A stretch of 64,000 nucleotides of DNA from contig DIAF01000039.1 in assembly GCA_002414665.1 (NCBI GenBank), positions 202,092 through 266,091 of the forward strand, given 5' to 3'. The position numbers and the translations under genes are program-made. Shown piece after piece: positions 28,709 to 37,561 of this stretch. A model generated the notes under the pieces. It made no database searches. It saw only the letters and a program-made list of their open reading frames with translations, and was not told the DNA's origin. Numbering within the stretch: position 1 is the first letter of the stretch; the number at the start of each line of letters is the position of its first letter. Origin of the DNA: Halieaceae bacterium UBA5085. Its GTDB lineage: Bacteria; Pseudomonadota; Gammaproteobacteria; Pseudomonadales; Halieaceae.

Positions 28709-30130
28709 ATGTTAGCGAGTAGCCTGTTGGGAACCCGACGCGTCTTCAAGCACCACGTTCATGTTGCCTACTACTGGCTGGCACTGCTTGATGCCGTGCT
28801 GTTTACCGGTGCCTGCTACCTGGGAACCTATCTTTACTTCCTGCGCGACCAGGCGTTACTGGACTCCCATCTTGAAACACTGCTGCCCCGCGCGCTGGTG
28901 TTTGCCATCACGACTGTGCTGGCCATGCTGTCCCTTGGCCTGTACCAGCCTCGCCTGCGCGAGGGACCGAACGGCATCCTGCTGCGCGTTGCGGGGGCCT
29001 TCGTGCTGGTGACTATCGCCATGGCGGCCACGTTCTACCTGCTGCCCTCACTTCACCTGTGGCGCGGTGTATTGGCCTACTCCTCCGTGATTGCCTTCAC
29101 CTCCTGCCTGATCACGCGGGTGATTTTTGCCAATACCGTGGAACTCGAGCAGTTCAAGCGCAAGATCCTGGTGCTCGGCACTGGCCAGAGGGCGCTCAAT
29201 ATTGCGCAGCGCATGCGGCGCAAAAGCGACCGTCGCGGGTTCCGGATTGCCGGCTATGTGCGCACGGAGGGCGAGGAAACTCTGGTAGAGACAGGGAGCG
29301 TGTTCACCCCGAGTGAACCCCTGCACGACTATGCGCTGGCACATGACATCCGCCAGATCGTCGTAGCCCTTGATGACCCCGCTGCACTACCTGCCGAAGA
29401 GCTGATGCATTGCCGCACGTCAGGGATAGAGGTGGTCAACATTCTCGACTTCTTTGAACAGGAGGCGAGCAAGATACTGGTAGAGGAAGCGCCCCGGGAG
29501 TGGTTCATTTACTCCGATGGTTTTGCCGCTGGCGGCGCCAAAAATCGCGGCAAACGAGCCCTCGACCTGTTCGCCGCCTTTTTCCTGCTGGCCGGTACCT
29601 GGCCCCTGATGCTCCTGACAGTACTCGCAATCAAACTGGAGGACGGGTGGCAGGCGCCGGTCATTTTCCGCCAGAAACGGGTGGGCCTGAATGGTCGCGT
29701 CTTCGACGTCCTCAAGTTCCGCAGTATGAGTGTGGACGCGGAAGGCGACGGCAAGGCGCGCTGGGCAACCACCAATGACAGCCGCGTAACGCGGGTTGGC
29801 CAGGTCATCCGCAAACTGCGCATCGATGAATTGCCGCAAATTGTCAACGTGCTCGTAGGGGATATGGCACTGGTCGGCCCGCGACCGGAGCGCCCGGAAT
29901 TCGTGCGCGAGTTGTCCGCAAGCATTCCGTTTTTCGACAAACGTCACTGTGTGAAGCCCGGCATTACCGGCTGGGCACAGCTCAATTACCCCTATGGCGC
30001 CTCCACACGCGATGCACTGCACAAGCTGGAGTACGATCTCTACTACGTCAAGAACAGAAGCCTGTTTCTCGACTGCCTGGTGATTCTGCAAACCGCCGAA
30101 GTCATTTTGTTCGGCAAAGGCGCCCGCTAA
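28709..30130 (+). CDS. XrtA system undecaprenyl-phosphate sugar phosphotransferase (TIGR03013-like)
   Basis: About 473 residues, chosen from ATG 28709 (MLASSLLGTRRVF); a TTG-initiated extension to 28631 is possible but less likely. Four N-terminal membrane helices and a Rossmann-like CoA-binding region (KILVLGTGQRALNIA) precede the C-terminal bacterial sugar transferase domain with KRALDLFAAFFLLAGTWPL, FRQKRVGLNGRVFDVLKFRSM, IDELPQIVNVLVGDMALVGP and KPGITGWAQLNYPYG. It starts repeat-unit synthesis by loading the first sugar-1-phosphate onto undecaprenyl phosphate. The 150-bp gap upstream holds no convincing promoter. Confidence 0.94.
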   Translation: MLASSLLGTRRVFKHHVHVAYYWLALLDAVLFTGACYLGTYLYFLRDQALLDSHLETLLPRALVFAITTVLAMLSLGLYQPRLREGPNGILLRVAGAFVLVTIAMAATFYLLPSLHLWRGVLAYSSVIAFTSCLITRVIFANTVELEQFKRKILVLGTGQRALNIAQRMRRKSDRRGFRIAGYVRTEGEETLVETGSVFTPSEPLHDYALAHDIRQIVVALDDPAALPAEELMHCRTSGIEVVNILDFFEQEASKILVEEAPREWFIYSDGFAAGGAKNRGKRALDLFAAFFLLAGTWPLMLLTVLAIKLEDGWQAPVIFRQKRVGLNGRVFDVLKFRSMSVDAEGDGKARWATTNDSRVTRVGQVIRKLRIDELPQIVNVLVGDMALVGPRPERPEFVRELSASIPFFDKRHCVKPGITGWAQLNYPYGASTRDALHKLEYDLYYVKNRSLFLDCLVILQTAEVILFGKGAR

Positions 30131-30167
30131 GACCCGCAAAAAACGTGGTACCGAGCGCAATTGAACG

Positions 30168-30202
30168 TGACACCCCTGTTACCCAAATGTGTCAGGTTTT
30201 TT
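30168..30202 (+). terminator. Hairpin with T6 tract downstream of the sugar transferase
   Basis: TGACAC (30168-30173) and GTGTCA (30189-30194) form a perfect 6-bp inverted repeat with a 15-base loop, followed by GG and TTTTTT. It fits a weak rho-independent terminator 38 bp after the stop codon. The same repeat could instead be an enhancer for PrsR, about 100 bp upstream of the sigma-54-like promoter. Confidence 0.45.
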
Positions 30203-30206
30203 AATT

Positions 30207-30219
30207 CCTCAGCCTGAGG
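30207..30219. promoter_or_regulatory. Palindrome CCTCAG-C-CTGAGG, candidate PrsR enhancer
   Basis: A perfect 6-bp inverted repeat with a one-base centre, located about 68 bp upstream of the -24 element. Position and symmetry fit an NtrC-family enhancer. I did not find another copy in the other intergenic gaps. Confidence 0.4.
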
Positions 30220-30280
30220 TTTCGCTTGAGATGCCTCCTCGCATTAGGTAACCTCTTGATATCGCATAGCTCTATCCTTG

Positions 30281-30297
30281 TTGGTGCGTAATTTGCA
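30281..30297 (+). promoter_or_regulatory. Sigma-54-like promoter upstream of the 93-aa membrane protein
   Basis: TTGGTGCGTAATTTGCA matches the RpoN consensus YTGGCACG-N4-TTGCW at all but two positions, with the invariant GG and GC exactly 10 bases apart. The next start codon is 79 bp downstream at 30376. A sigma-54 activator (PrsR) is encoded in the same locus. Confidence 0.65.
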
Positions 30298-30375
30298 ATA
30301 ACGACCACGACTTAGGGGTTGAAGAGCACTAGTTGGCGCCACCACGCCAGCACCGTTGGGGAGAATAACCGGGGC

Positions 30376-30657
30376 ATGAATACAGTACTGACCATCATCG
30401 CGATTCTGGGCCTCGGCGCCCTACTCGTGTCTGTCGTACTCTTCACCATGGCCGCTCGCCGCTACGTGTCCGATGAAGAACCCGAACACATTTCCCTGGT
30501 ACCCAATACCGGTCGCGATCACATTCCGCGCAGCAGCGGTGACCGACGCCAGACAAACGCCCCCACATTGTTCCCGATTACGGTAAACGGTGAACTGATT
30601 ACCCGCGAACGCCGCCAGATGGCAGACCGCAGGCAGCAACCCCGCCGCTACGGCTGA
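30376..30657 (+). CDS. Small membrane protein, unknown function
   Basis: A 93-residue protein from ATG 30376 (MNTVLTIIAILGLG). Residues 3-25 form a single membrane helix; the rest is hydrophilic, with a Lys-poor, Arg-rich C-terminus (RERRQMADRRQQPRRYG). I do not recognise the family. It lies alone between the sugar transferase and the DUF1800 gene, behind a sigma-54-like promoter and a palindrome, so it is a candidate PrsR-controlled component of the XrtA system. An upstream in-frame start at 30319 exists but its residues look like untranslated leader. No PEP-CTERM motif is present. Confidence 0.7.
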   Translation: MNTVLTIIAILGLGALLVSVVLFTMAARRYVSDEEPEHISLVPNTGRDHIPRSSGDRRQTNAPTLFPITVNGELITRERRQMADRRQQPRRYG

Positions 30658-30776
30658 GGCAGGACATCGCACAGAACCACCCCTGAATCTCGACTTTTTG
30701 ACGTTATTCACGGGACAGACGCCGCCAGACCGCCTAACATTCAACCCATATGCGTCATTTATTGAGGCTATGGCCG

Positions 30777-32492
30777 ATGAAAGCAGCTGCCATTTTCATC
30801 ATCACCCTGTGCGCGGCCCTGAGCGGCTGCGGCGGCGGAGGTGGCGGCTCTGGCGCTGACCCGATTCCTGATACACCCCCCGTGGCACCCACTCCCGTCG
30901 ACCCGGAGCCAGTCGGCGAACAGCCGCTGCGCGGCATTCATGCGGCAGCGCGGCTGGCCTCCCGCGCCACTTTCGGTATGCCCTGGGAAGACATCCGCAC
31001 CATTGAGCAGGCGGGCGAGAACGCCTGGCTGGAAGCGCAGTTCGACACGCCGCCCAGCCTGCACGATACCGTTGTCAGTGACCTGATGGCGCGCGCTGCA
31101 CGCGGCGAACTGAGCGCTCTGGACCCCGACCCTACCCGCCTTGAAGGACTCTTCAGCCGCCTGGCGTGGTGGCACACTACCCTCACAGCGCCTGACCAGC
31201 TGCGCCAGCGTGTGGCCTTCGCGCTCAGTGAAATCTTCGTGGTGTCGGACAACGTCGATCTGCTCTTCCAGTCACCCTACGCATTGAGCAACTATTACGA
31301 CACGCTGCTGCAGCACGCGTTCGGCAACTTCCGCGACCTGCTGCTGGCGGTGACACTGCACCCTGCGATGGGGGTGTATCTCAGCCATATTCAGAATGCC
31401 AAGGCGGACCCCGAGGCCAACACCTTCCCGGACGAAAACTACGCGCGGGAGGTCATGCAGCTGTTCAGCATCGGCCTGTTCGAGCTGAACCCGGACGGCA
31501 GTGAACGCCTGGATGACACGGGCCAACCGATTCCCACCTACGACAACGACGATATCCGCGAATTCGCCAAGGTGTTCACCGGGCTCTCCTGGGGAGGCGG
31601 CAACAACGAATTCCGGGCCTACCGGCCCAACTTCCGCGCCCCCATGCGCATGTTCGAGGAATACCACGACAGCAGCGAAAAGCGGCTGCTCCGGGGCTCG
31701 ATCCTGCCCGCCGGGCAAGGCGGCATGCAGGACATCGAAGCGGCGGTGGATAATCTGTTTCAGCACCCCAATGTGGGGCCATTCATTGGGCGTCAGCTGA
31801 TCCAGCGTCTGGTCAGCTCCAACCCGTCTCCAGACTATGTCGCGCGCGTTGCGGCCGCGTTTGATGGCGAGGACGGCAGCCCCCGTGGAGATCTGCGCGC
31901 CACGATTCGGGCCGTATTGCTCGACCCGGAAGCCCGCGCTGTGCCCGACCCTGAACGGCCACGCGGCAAACTGCGCGAGCCGCTATTGCGCCTGATCGCC
32001 ACACTGCGCCAGCTGAATACCACGAGCCCGGATGGCTTCTACGCCAACGCGGGCTTCTACGTGCAGGAACAGATCCAACAGCACCCCCTGTCCTCTCCCA
32101 GCGTGTTCAACTTCTTTCTACCGGCCTTCGCGCCCGTGGGTGCCATTGCCGATAGCGGGCTGGTAGCGCCGGAATTCCAGATCACCAACAGCAGCTCCAT
32201 CATTGCCATATCGAACCTGTTGCAGGGCGCGGTACTGGGCGACTTCCTCAACGACCTGCGCGAGCCGCCGTTCAGTGCTGCAACCTTTGATCTCGGAGAG
32301 TACCTGGAGGTCGCGGACGATGTGCCCGCTTTGCTGGAGCGGCTGGATACCGTGTTCACCTACGGCACGCTGGGAGAGGAAACACGCGCAAGCATTACCT
32401 CGGCCGCAGAACAACTGGACGACCTGGAACTGCGCACCCGCGTAGCGCTGTACCTGCTGTTGATATCGCCCGACTACGCGGTGGAGTTGTGA
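30777..32492 (+). CDS. DUF1800 family exported protein (probable lipoprotein)
   Basis: About 571 residues from ATG 30777, preceded by a GAGG ribosome site; an earlier ATG at 30750 is possible. The N-terminus (AAAIFIITLCAALSGCGGG) is a lipoprotein signal with lipobox LSGC and a Gly-rich linker. The body is a DUF1800 domain: AARLASRATFGMPWEDI at the start, FPDENYAREVMQLFSIGLFELN in the middle and VFNFFLPAFAP near the end. DUF1800 genes are usually paired with DUF1501, as here (1 bp gap). The biochemical function of the pair is not established; surface polymer handling has been proposed only by context. Confidence 0.9.
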   Translation: MKAAAIFIITLCAALSGCGGGGGGSGADPIPDTPPVAPTPVDPEPVGEQPLRGIHAAARLASRATFGMPWEDIRTIEQAGENAWLEAQFDTPPSLHDTVVSDLMARAARGELSALDPDPTRLEGLFSRLAWWHTTLTAPDQLRQRVAFALSEIFVVSDNVDLLFQSPYALSNYYDTLLQHAFGNFRDLLLAVTLHPAMGVYLSHIQNAKADPEANTFPDENYAREVMQLFSIGLFELNPDGSERLDDTGQPIPTYDNDDIREFAKVFTGLSWGGGNNEFRAYRPNFRAPMRMFEEYHDSSEKRLLRGSILPAGQGGMQDIEAAVDNLFQHPNVGPFIGRQLIQRLVSSNPSPDYVARVAAAFDGEDGSPRGDLRATIRAVLLDPEARAVPDPERPRGKLREPLLRLIATLRQLNTTSPDGFYANAGFYVQEQIQQHPLSSPSVFNFFLPAFAPVGAIADSGLVAPEFQITNSSSIIAISNLLQGAVLGDFLNDLREPPFSAATFDLGEYLEVADDVPALLERLDTVFTYGTLGEETRASITSAAEQLDDLELRTRVALYLLLISPDYAVEL

Positions 32493-32493
32493 A

Positions 32494-33876
32494 ATGCTGA
32501 CCCGACGAGGACTGTTGCAGCGAGGCCTCCTGCTCGGAGGCGCATCGACCGGCCTGGGCAGCCTGCTGCAATTGGGCTTGGTGCGCCACGCCGCGGCCCA
32601 GGGCGCAGGCAGCGACTACCGCGCACTGGTGTGCGTGTTGCTGGCCGGCGGCAATGATTCCTTCAATATGCTGGTGCCCTGGGATACCTCCACCTACACC
32701 GGGTATGCGAACATGCGCTCCGACCTCGCCCTGCCGCGCAGCGCGCTACGTCCATTGGCAGGCACCGATGCCGCCGGGCGCGCCTATGCCGTGCACCCTG
32801 GCATGCCGGGGCTGCAGCGCCTGTTCAATGAGGGCGATGCAGCACTCATCAACAACGTGGGTGCCCTGGTGGCACCACTGGACAGCGCCGCCGTTGCGGC
32901 GGGCAACTGGCCTACCCCGCTCGGCCTGTTCTCCCACGCGGACCAGATCCAGCAGTGGCAAACGGCGGTTTCGGATGCGCGCATCGCCCAGGGCTGGGGC
33001 GGGCGCATCGCCGACCTGATGCAGGGCGCCTCGCCTGCCAACGGCCTGGCCATGAATATTTCGCTGTCGGGCAACAACGTGTTCCAGAGCGGCACTGCGA
33101 CAACCCCCTACAGCATCACCACGGACGACCAGGGCGCAAGGTCCCTGAATGGTTACACCGAGGATTCACCCGGTGGCCGGTTTACCCGCGCCGTGGTGGA
33201 CGACCTGCTCGCCAGCAGCCAGCAGCAGCTTCTGCGACGCGAGTACGGCAATCGCTTCGCGGATGCACTCGCCACCCAGCAGGCGGTGTCCAGCGCACTG
33301 TCCGGGGCACAACCGCTTACGACGCAATTTGCTGCCGATCCCTTCGGCCAGGCCATGCGACAGATCGCGCGCATGATCAGCGTACGGGACCAGTTTGGGT
33401 CCTCACGTCAGACATTTTTTGTCACCGTTGGGGGCTGGGACCACCACGATGGTTTGCTGGAAAACCAGGCGGCGATGCTGCCGATGATTGATGCCGGGCT
33501 GCTCGCGTTCCGCGATGCACTGGCGGAGCTCGGCGCCCTGCCCCTGGTGACCACGTTTACGACCTCGGACTTCGCGCGCACGCTGACCTCCAACGGCAAA
33601 GGCTCAGACCACGGCTGGGGCGGGCAGCATATTGTGATGGGGGGTGCGGTCAACGGCGGTCAGTTCTACGGCGACTACCCGGATATACATCCGGACAATC
33701 CGCTGGATGTGGGTCGTGGGGTCTACGTACCGACCACCGCGACTGACCTCTATTTTGCAGAACTCGCGCGCTGGTTCGGTGTTGGTGACAATGACCTGAC
33801 CGAGGTGCTCCCCAACCTGGAGCGATTCTACACCATCGGCTCAGGCGCACCGCTGGGGTTCATGCTGGGTAGCTGA
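32494..33876 (+). CDS. DUF1501 family protein with Tat-like signal
   Basis: A 460-residue protein. The N-terminus MLTRRGLLQRGLLLGGAS has a twin-arginine motif (TRRGLLQ) and a hydrophobic stretch, so export folded through Tat is likely. The body is DUF1501, a sulfatase/alkaline-phosphatase-like fold, with LVCVLLAGGNDSFNMLVPWD, VGGWDHHDGLLENQAAML and GSDHGWGGQHIVMGGAVNGG, which carry putative metal-binding Asp/His residues. It forms a two-gene unit with the DUF1800 lipoprotein. It is the last gene of the plus-strand block before the catabolic region. Confidence 0.9.
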   Translation: MLTRRGLLQRGLLLGGASTGLGSLLQLGLVRHAAAQGAGSDYRALVCVLLAGGNDSFNMLVPWDTSTYTGYANMRSDLALPRSALRPLAGTDAAGRAYAVHPGMPGLQRLFNEGDAALINNVGALVAPLDSAAVAAGNWPTPLGLFSHADQIQQWQTAVSDARIAQGWGGRIADLMQGASPANGLAMNISLSGNNVFQSGTATTPYSITTDDQGARSLNGYTEDSPGGRFTRAVVDDLLASSQQQLLRREYGNRFADALATQQAVSSALSGAQPLTTQFAADPFGQAMRQIARMISVRDQFGSSRQTFFVTVGGWDHHDGLLENQAAMLPMIDAGLLAFRDALAELGALPLVTTFTTSDFARTLTSNGKGSDHGWGGQHIVMGGAVNGGQFYGDYPDIHPDNPLDVGRGVYVPTTATDLYFAELARWFGVGDNDLTEVLPNLERFYTIGSGAPLGFMLGS

Positions 33877-33930
33877 TAATGCTGGAAGGCTCGCGCACTC
33901 TTTGACTCACGAGGAGTGCAGATTCAAATG

Positions 33931-33959
33931 ATGACAAAGCGGGATCTCACCGCTACACT
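33931..33959 (+). promoter_or_regulatory. Sigma-70-like promoter of the SDR-quinoprotein operon
   Basis: ATGACA (33931-33936), a 17-bp spacer and TACACT (33954-33959). The same -10 box, TACACT, occurs at the promoter at 57738-57765, and both are followed by the same 18-bp element. Confidence 0.6.
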
Positions 33960-33964
33960 CGCAG

Positions 33965-33982
33965 TTGCTAGACGCAAACAAG
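33965..33982 (+). promoter_or_regulatory. 18-bp shared operator, copy 1
   Basis: TTGCTAGACGCAAACAAG lies 5 bp after the -10 box and 70 bp before the SDR start. It contains the short palindrome TTGC-N5-GCAA. An identical 18-mer in the same orientation relative to its gene lies at 57721-57738. Position over the expected start site suggests repressor binding. Confidence 0.7.
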
Positions 33983-34052
33983 AAACTTAACAAGGGCCAG
34001 TCGTACGCGAACAACGACCGACCCGGGCGCAGCAACCACGGGATTGATCATC

Positions 34053-34808
34053 ATGCCACACAGCATCGCTATCGCCGGAGGCACCGGCGGCCTGGGCGCC
34101 GCCCTCTGCCGCCATCTGGGCTCGCAGGGCTTTCACGTCATTGTCGGATACCACAGCCGCGCGTCGGCAGCGGATACCGTCGTCCGTGACATCATCAGTG
34201 CGGGCGGACACGCCACCGCTGTCAAAGTCGATCTCTGTGACGCAGATCAGGTCGCCGAGTTTCTTGCTGCAGGCGCAGGCAGCGGCGCCCCTTTGGCTGG
34301 CGTCGTAAACGCCACAGGGCCCGCCATACCGCTTCGGCCTCTCTGTGATATCAGCAGTGACACCTTCAGCCACATTATGCGCACCGACGTCGAAGGCGCT
34401 TTCAATCTGCTCACCCAGGCAGGCAGGTGGCTCGCCGCCACGGGTGGAGGCAGTGTCGTGCAACTGCTTACAACCGCCGTGCTGCGCACCCTGGAGAACG
34501 ACGCCATGTCGGGCATTCCCAAAACGGCGATCAGCGGCATTGTGCGCCAACTGGCGAGAGAGCTGGGACCACAGAACGTTCGCTTCAATGGTATCGCTCC
34601 CGGCGTGATCGATGCGGGCATCGTGCACAGCTCGTTTACTGCAGATCCGGTTGCAGAAAGCGTCATCAACGACTGTTTGGCAAAAACACCCATGCCCCGC
34701 CTGGGGAAACCGGAGGAGGTCTCCGCCCTCGCCGCTTTCCTGCTCAGTGACGCCGCAGGCTATATCAACGGACAGATTATCGGTATTGATGGAGGCTACA
34801 GCGCATGA
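34053..34808 (+). CDS. SDR family oxidoreductase
   Basis: About 251 residues from ATG 34053 ([10 protein letters not shown]); a TTG three codons earlier is an alternative. It is a classical SDR: cofactor site [18 protein letters not shown], the N-A-x-G strand as [11 protein letters not shown], and the C-terminal [13 protein letters not shown] region [18 protein letters not shown] with [15 protein letters not shown]. The usual Tyr-x3-Lys catalytic pair is not obvious: the expected position reads [16 protein letters not shown], with Lys but no Tyr four residues before it. It may therefore be a catalytically altered member. It overlaps the quinohemoprotein gene by 4 bp and lies behind the 18-bp operator. 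Confidence 0.85.
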   Translation: MPHSIAIAGGTGGLGAALCRHLGSQGFHVIVGYHSRASAADTVVRDIISAGGHATAVKVDLCDADQVAEFLAAGAGSGAPLAGVVNATGPAIPLRPLCDISSDTFSHIMRTDVEGAFNLLTQAGRWLAATGGGSVVQLLTTAVLRTLENDAMSGIPKTAISGIVRQLARELGPQNVRFNGIAPGVIDAGIVHSSFTADPVAESVINDCLAKTPMPRLGKPEEVSALAAFLLSDAAGYINGQIIGIDGGYSA

Positions 34809-36946
34809 AAAGACCGGCCTACAAGAGTTGCCAGAACACAGTGAGGACAGCCAGTGCACTATGGGCTGCCCTGGGCCTGATTGCGGCCGGGGCCGCTGTA
34901 GCGAAGGATAGCAAAGACCCCGCACTGTCCACGCTGGCCGCTAGCGGTGAAGCCCTCTACGCGGAACACTGCGCCACCTGCCACGGCCTGACGCTGCGCG
35001 GCTCGGCGCACGGCAACACCCTGAAAGGGGCCGGGTTTCTGGAGCAGTGGGCCGGGCGCGAAGCCATGACCCTGCTGGCGTTCAATCGCGCAAATATGCC
35101 TCCAGGGGGCGCCGGGGTCCTGGAAGATGCGCAGCACGCTGCCATCACGGCCTATCTCATTGACGCCAATCGCGAATCCGGCGAGCTTGAACAGCGGCTG
35201 TTCACCAGCGCCGATCAGCTGGTGGGTGCCGCTGATGGCAGCACCGAAGTCTCCTGGGTCGCCTTTGACGGCGCGGGCTCCATTGATGCGGACGCGCGCA
35301 CTCGTGGAGGCTTCCAGAACCGCAGCATCAGCGACTTTGCACCCGTGACCGCAGAGGACCTGCGCAATCCGTCCGACAGTGATTGGCTGAGCTGGCGACG
35401 CACGCTGGACGGCCAGGGCTACAGTCCGCTCAGGCAGGTCAATCGCGACACGGTCGCCGGGTTGAAGCTGTCCTGGGTGATCACCATGCAGGACGGCAGC
35501 AACCAGCCAACGCCCCTGGTGCACAATGGCATCATGTACCTCACTCACCCCGGCAACGTGATACAGGCGCTTGCCGCCGACACCGGGGAGCTGATTTGGG
35601 AGTATGGCTACAGCTTCCCCGAGGCCTCTCGCACGCTGGGTGGGCCCACGCGCAACATCGCGATTTACGGGGACAAGCTCTACCTCGCCACCTACGACGC
35701 CGCCATCGCAGCGATTGACGCGCGCACGGGTGTCGAAGTGTGGCGCACGCCCAAGGCCGACTTCAACAAAGGTTACACGCACACTGCCGGCCCCATCATC
35801 GGCGATGGCGTCGTGATCAGCGGCATCAATGGCTGCGAGTGGTACAAGGAAGAAGGGTGCTTCATTACCGGTCACGATGCCGATACAGGAGAAGAGCTTT
35901 GGCGGACCTCCACCATCGCCCTGCCGGGCACGCCCGGTGGCGACACCTGGGCAGACCTGCCTGCGGAGATGCGCGCCGGCGGCGACACCTGGATAGCTGG
36001 CTCCTACGACCCGGAGCTCAAACTGTTCTTTATCGGCACTTCGCAGGCAAAGCCCTGGGTGGCCGCAAGCCGCGGCATGAGTGCGACGGATGAGGCGCTA
36101 TATACCAACTCCACACTGGCACTGCGGCCCGACACGGGGGAGCTGGTGTGGCATTTCCAGCACATACCCGGTGAAACCATCGATATGGAAGTGGGTTTCG
36201 AACGTGTTCTGATCGACGTCGACGGCAGGCCACTGCTCTACACCATTGGCAAAGACGGGCTGCTCTGGAAACTGGATCGCGCCAGCGGCGCCTATGTCAA
36301 TGTGGTGGAAACGCTGCAACAAACAATCTACGCCGACATCGACAAGGCACGCGGCAAGGTTCGCTATCGCGATGATATCGTGGCAGCAAAGGTCGGTGAC
36401 ACCATCGAAGCCTGCCCCGGTATCTATGGAGGACACAACTGGCAGGCCTCGGCCTATAGCCCGGAGACCGGCAACCTGATCATCCCGCTGCACCAATTGT
36501 GTTCCGACATGATCGGGCGCGCGGTTGCCCAGGAACCGGGCTCCGGCGGTTACGGTGCAGACTCACGCACCTACCCCATGCCCGGCAGTAACGACATGCT
36601 CGGACGGCTAGCCGCATGGGACGTGCGCAACATGACCGAGAGCTGGGTTCACGAGCAGCGCGCCATGTTCCTGACCGGGGCACTCACCACCGGTGGCGGC
36701 CTGGTATTTATCGGCGACCTTGACCGCCACTTCAAAGCCTTCGACGTGAAAACCGGCGAATTGCTGTGGCAGACACGTCTGGGAGCACCACTGCACGGCT
36801 ACCCCATCAGCTATGCGGTCAATGGCAAGCAATACATTGCCGTGCCCACGGGCATTGGCGTGTTCCGCGCCATGACCGCAGTCGTCAGCCCGGAGATTTA
36901 CCAGCCGACAGGCGGAGAGGCGCTGTATGTGTTTGAGGTGGAATAG
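34805..36946 (+). CDS. Quinohemoprotein dehydrogenase, N-terminal cytochrome c and PQQ propeller
   Basis: A 713-residue exported protein. A signal segment (about 14-33) is followed by a class I cytochrome c domain with heme motif CATCH (56-60), then an eight-bladed PQQ propeller from about 190 with repeats such as [22 protein letters not shown] and [17 protein letters not shown], and [22 protein letters not shown] typical of PQQ alcohol dehydrogenases. Unlike standard type II enzymes, the heme is at the N-terminus, and there is no adjacent Cys-Cys pair (Cys residues in [11 protein letters not shown] are seven apart). It would oxidise an alcohol in the periplasm and pass electrons to its own heme. 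It is coupled to the SDR by a 4-bp overlap. Confidence 0.9.
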   Translation: MKRPAYKSCQNTVRTASALWAALGLIAAGAAVAKDSKDPALSTLAASGEALYAEHCATCHGLTLRGSAHGNTLKGAGFLEQWAGREAMTLLAFNRANMPPGGAGVLEDAQHAAITAYLIDANRESGELEQRLFTSADQLVGAADGSTEVSWVAFDGAGSIDADARTRGGFQNRSISDFAPVTAEDLRNPSDSDWLSWRRTLDGQGYSPLRQVNRDTVAGLKLSWVITMQDGSNQPTPLVHNGIMYLTHPGNVIQALAADTGELIWEYGYSFPEASRTLGGPTRNIAIYGDKLYLATYDAAIAAIDARTGVEVWRTPKADFNKGYTHTAGPIIGDGVVISGINGCEWYKEEGCFITGHDADTGEELWRTSTIALPGTPGGDTWADLPAEMRAGGDTWIAGSYDPELKLFFIGTSQAKPWVAASRGMSATDEALYTNSTLALRPDTGELVWHFQHIPGETIDMEVGFERVLIDVDGRPLLYTIGKDGLLWKLDRASGAYVNVVETLQQTIYADIDKARGKVRYRDDIVAAKVGDTIEACPGIYGGHNWQASAYSPETGNLIIPLHQLCSDMIGRAVAQEPGSGGYGADSRTYPMPGSNDMLGRLAAWDVRNMTESWVHEQRAMFLTGALTTGGGLVFIGDLDRHFKAFDVKTGELLWQTRLGAPLHGYPISYAVNGKQYIAVPTGIGVFRAMTAVVSPEIYQPTGGEALYVFEVE

Positions 36947-36976
36947 CACCGTGCCAACCGAGGGTTGCATTCCAGG

Positions 36977-37005
36977 TTGACAGCCCCCTCGGGGGCGCCT
37001 AGTCT
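36977..37005 (+). promoter_or_regulatory. Sigma-70 promoter of the cupin genes
   Basis: TTGACA (36977-36982), a 17-bp spacer and TAGTCT (37000-37005). The GC-rich spacer contains GCCCCCTCGGGGGC, which could fold as a hairpin but here sits between the two promoter boxes. Confidence 0.7.
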
Positions 37006-37006
37006 T

Positions 37007-37021
37007 TTGAAGTGTATTCAA
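37007..37021. promoter_or_regulatory. Palindromic operator TTGAA-N5-TTCAA, copy 1 (cupins)
   Basis: TTGAAGTGTATTCAA lies directly after the -10 box, over the expected transcription start. With flanks it reads TTTT before and GTTTAA after, matching a copy at 53236-53250 (flanks TTTT and GATTAA). Binding here would block the cupin promoter. Confidence 0.7.
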
Positions 37022-37056
37022 GTTTAATGGCCATAAATCCAATAAAGAGTGTAACT

Positions 37057-37503
37057 ATGGAGTCCGCGCACAACCCCGGAACCACTGGCGACCTGATCGT
37101 CAACCTTAAAGACGTGCCATTCCTGGAACTGGGAACCGGCACGCGCATCAAGCTCCTTCGCTACAGCGAGGAAACGGGAGACTGGGTGCTATGGGTAAGC
37201 ATGCAGCCCGGAGCGACGTTCGCACCTCACTGGCATTTGGGACACGGGCAGTATTTTGTCACCAAAGGCGAGCTGCTTTACGACGTGGGGTCGGCACCTG
37301 AAGGCACCTACGGATACGAACCGATAGGCTCACGGCACAATGAAGCACGCTGTGAGGTTCCGACCGAGTATCTGTTCATGGGCCACGGCGCGGTAGCATT
37401 TACCGACGATGAGGGTGAAATTCGTTTTGTCCTTAACCACGAATTTCTTCGCGATTTAAGCGAACAGAAACTCAGCGCTGACATATCCAAACAAAGCGCT
37501 TGA
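37057..37503 (+). CDS. Three-His cupin, acetylacetone/dihydroxyacetophenone dioxygenase-like (paralog 1)
   Basis: About 148 residues from ATG 37057 (MESAHNPGTT); in-frame starts at 37027 and 37012 lie too close to the predicted transcription start. A single cupin domain: motif 1 GATFAPHWHLGHGQYFVTKG provides two His, with Gln where canonical cupins have Glu; motif 2 YGYEPIGSRHNEARC provides the third His. A three-His site is that of Dke1 and 2,4'-dihydroxyacetophenone dioxygenase, which cleave C-C bonds of diketones or aryl ketones with O2. Substrate is not known. A diverged paralog follows after 58 bp. Confidence 0.75.
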   Translation: MESAHNPGTTGDLIVNLKDVPFLELGTGTRIKLLRYSEETGDWVLWVSMQPGATFAPHWHLGHGQYFVTKGELLYDVGSAPEGTYGYEPIGSRHNEARCEVPTEYLFMGHGAVAFTDDEGEIRFVLNHEFLRDLSEQKLSADISKQSA

Positions 37504-37561
37504 GGCACTCCCAGGCGAACTCTCACGCTCCGCGGCAAAGAGGAACGAGGATGCTGAAACC

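Noticed and set aside
30777..33876. PEP-CTERM sorting signal in the DUF1800 or DUF1501 protein
   Set aside because: C-termini read SPDYAVEL and PLGFMLGS, with no Pro-Glu-Pro motif, membrane helix or basic tail.
36983..37008. Terminator-like hairpin after the 713-aa quinohemoprotein gene
   Set aside because: The GC hairpin is exactly the 17-bp spacer between TTGACA and TAGTCT, so I read this as a promoter. A dual role is possible but the T run is short and interrupted.
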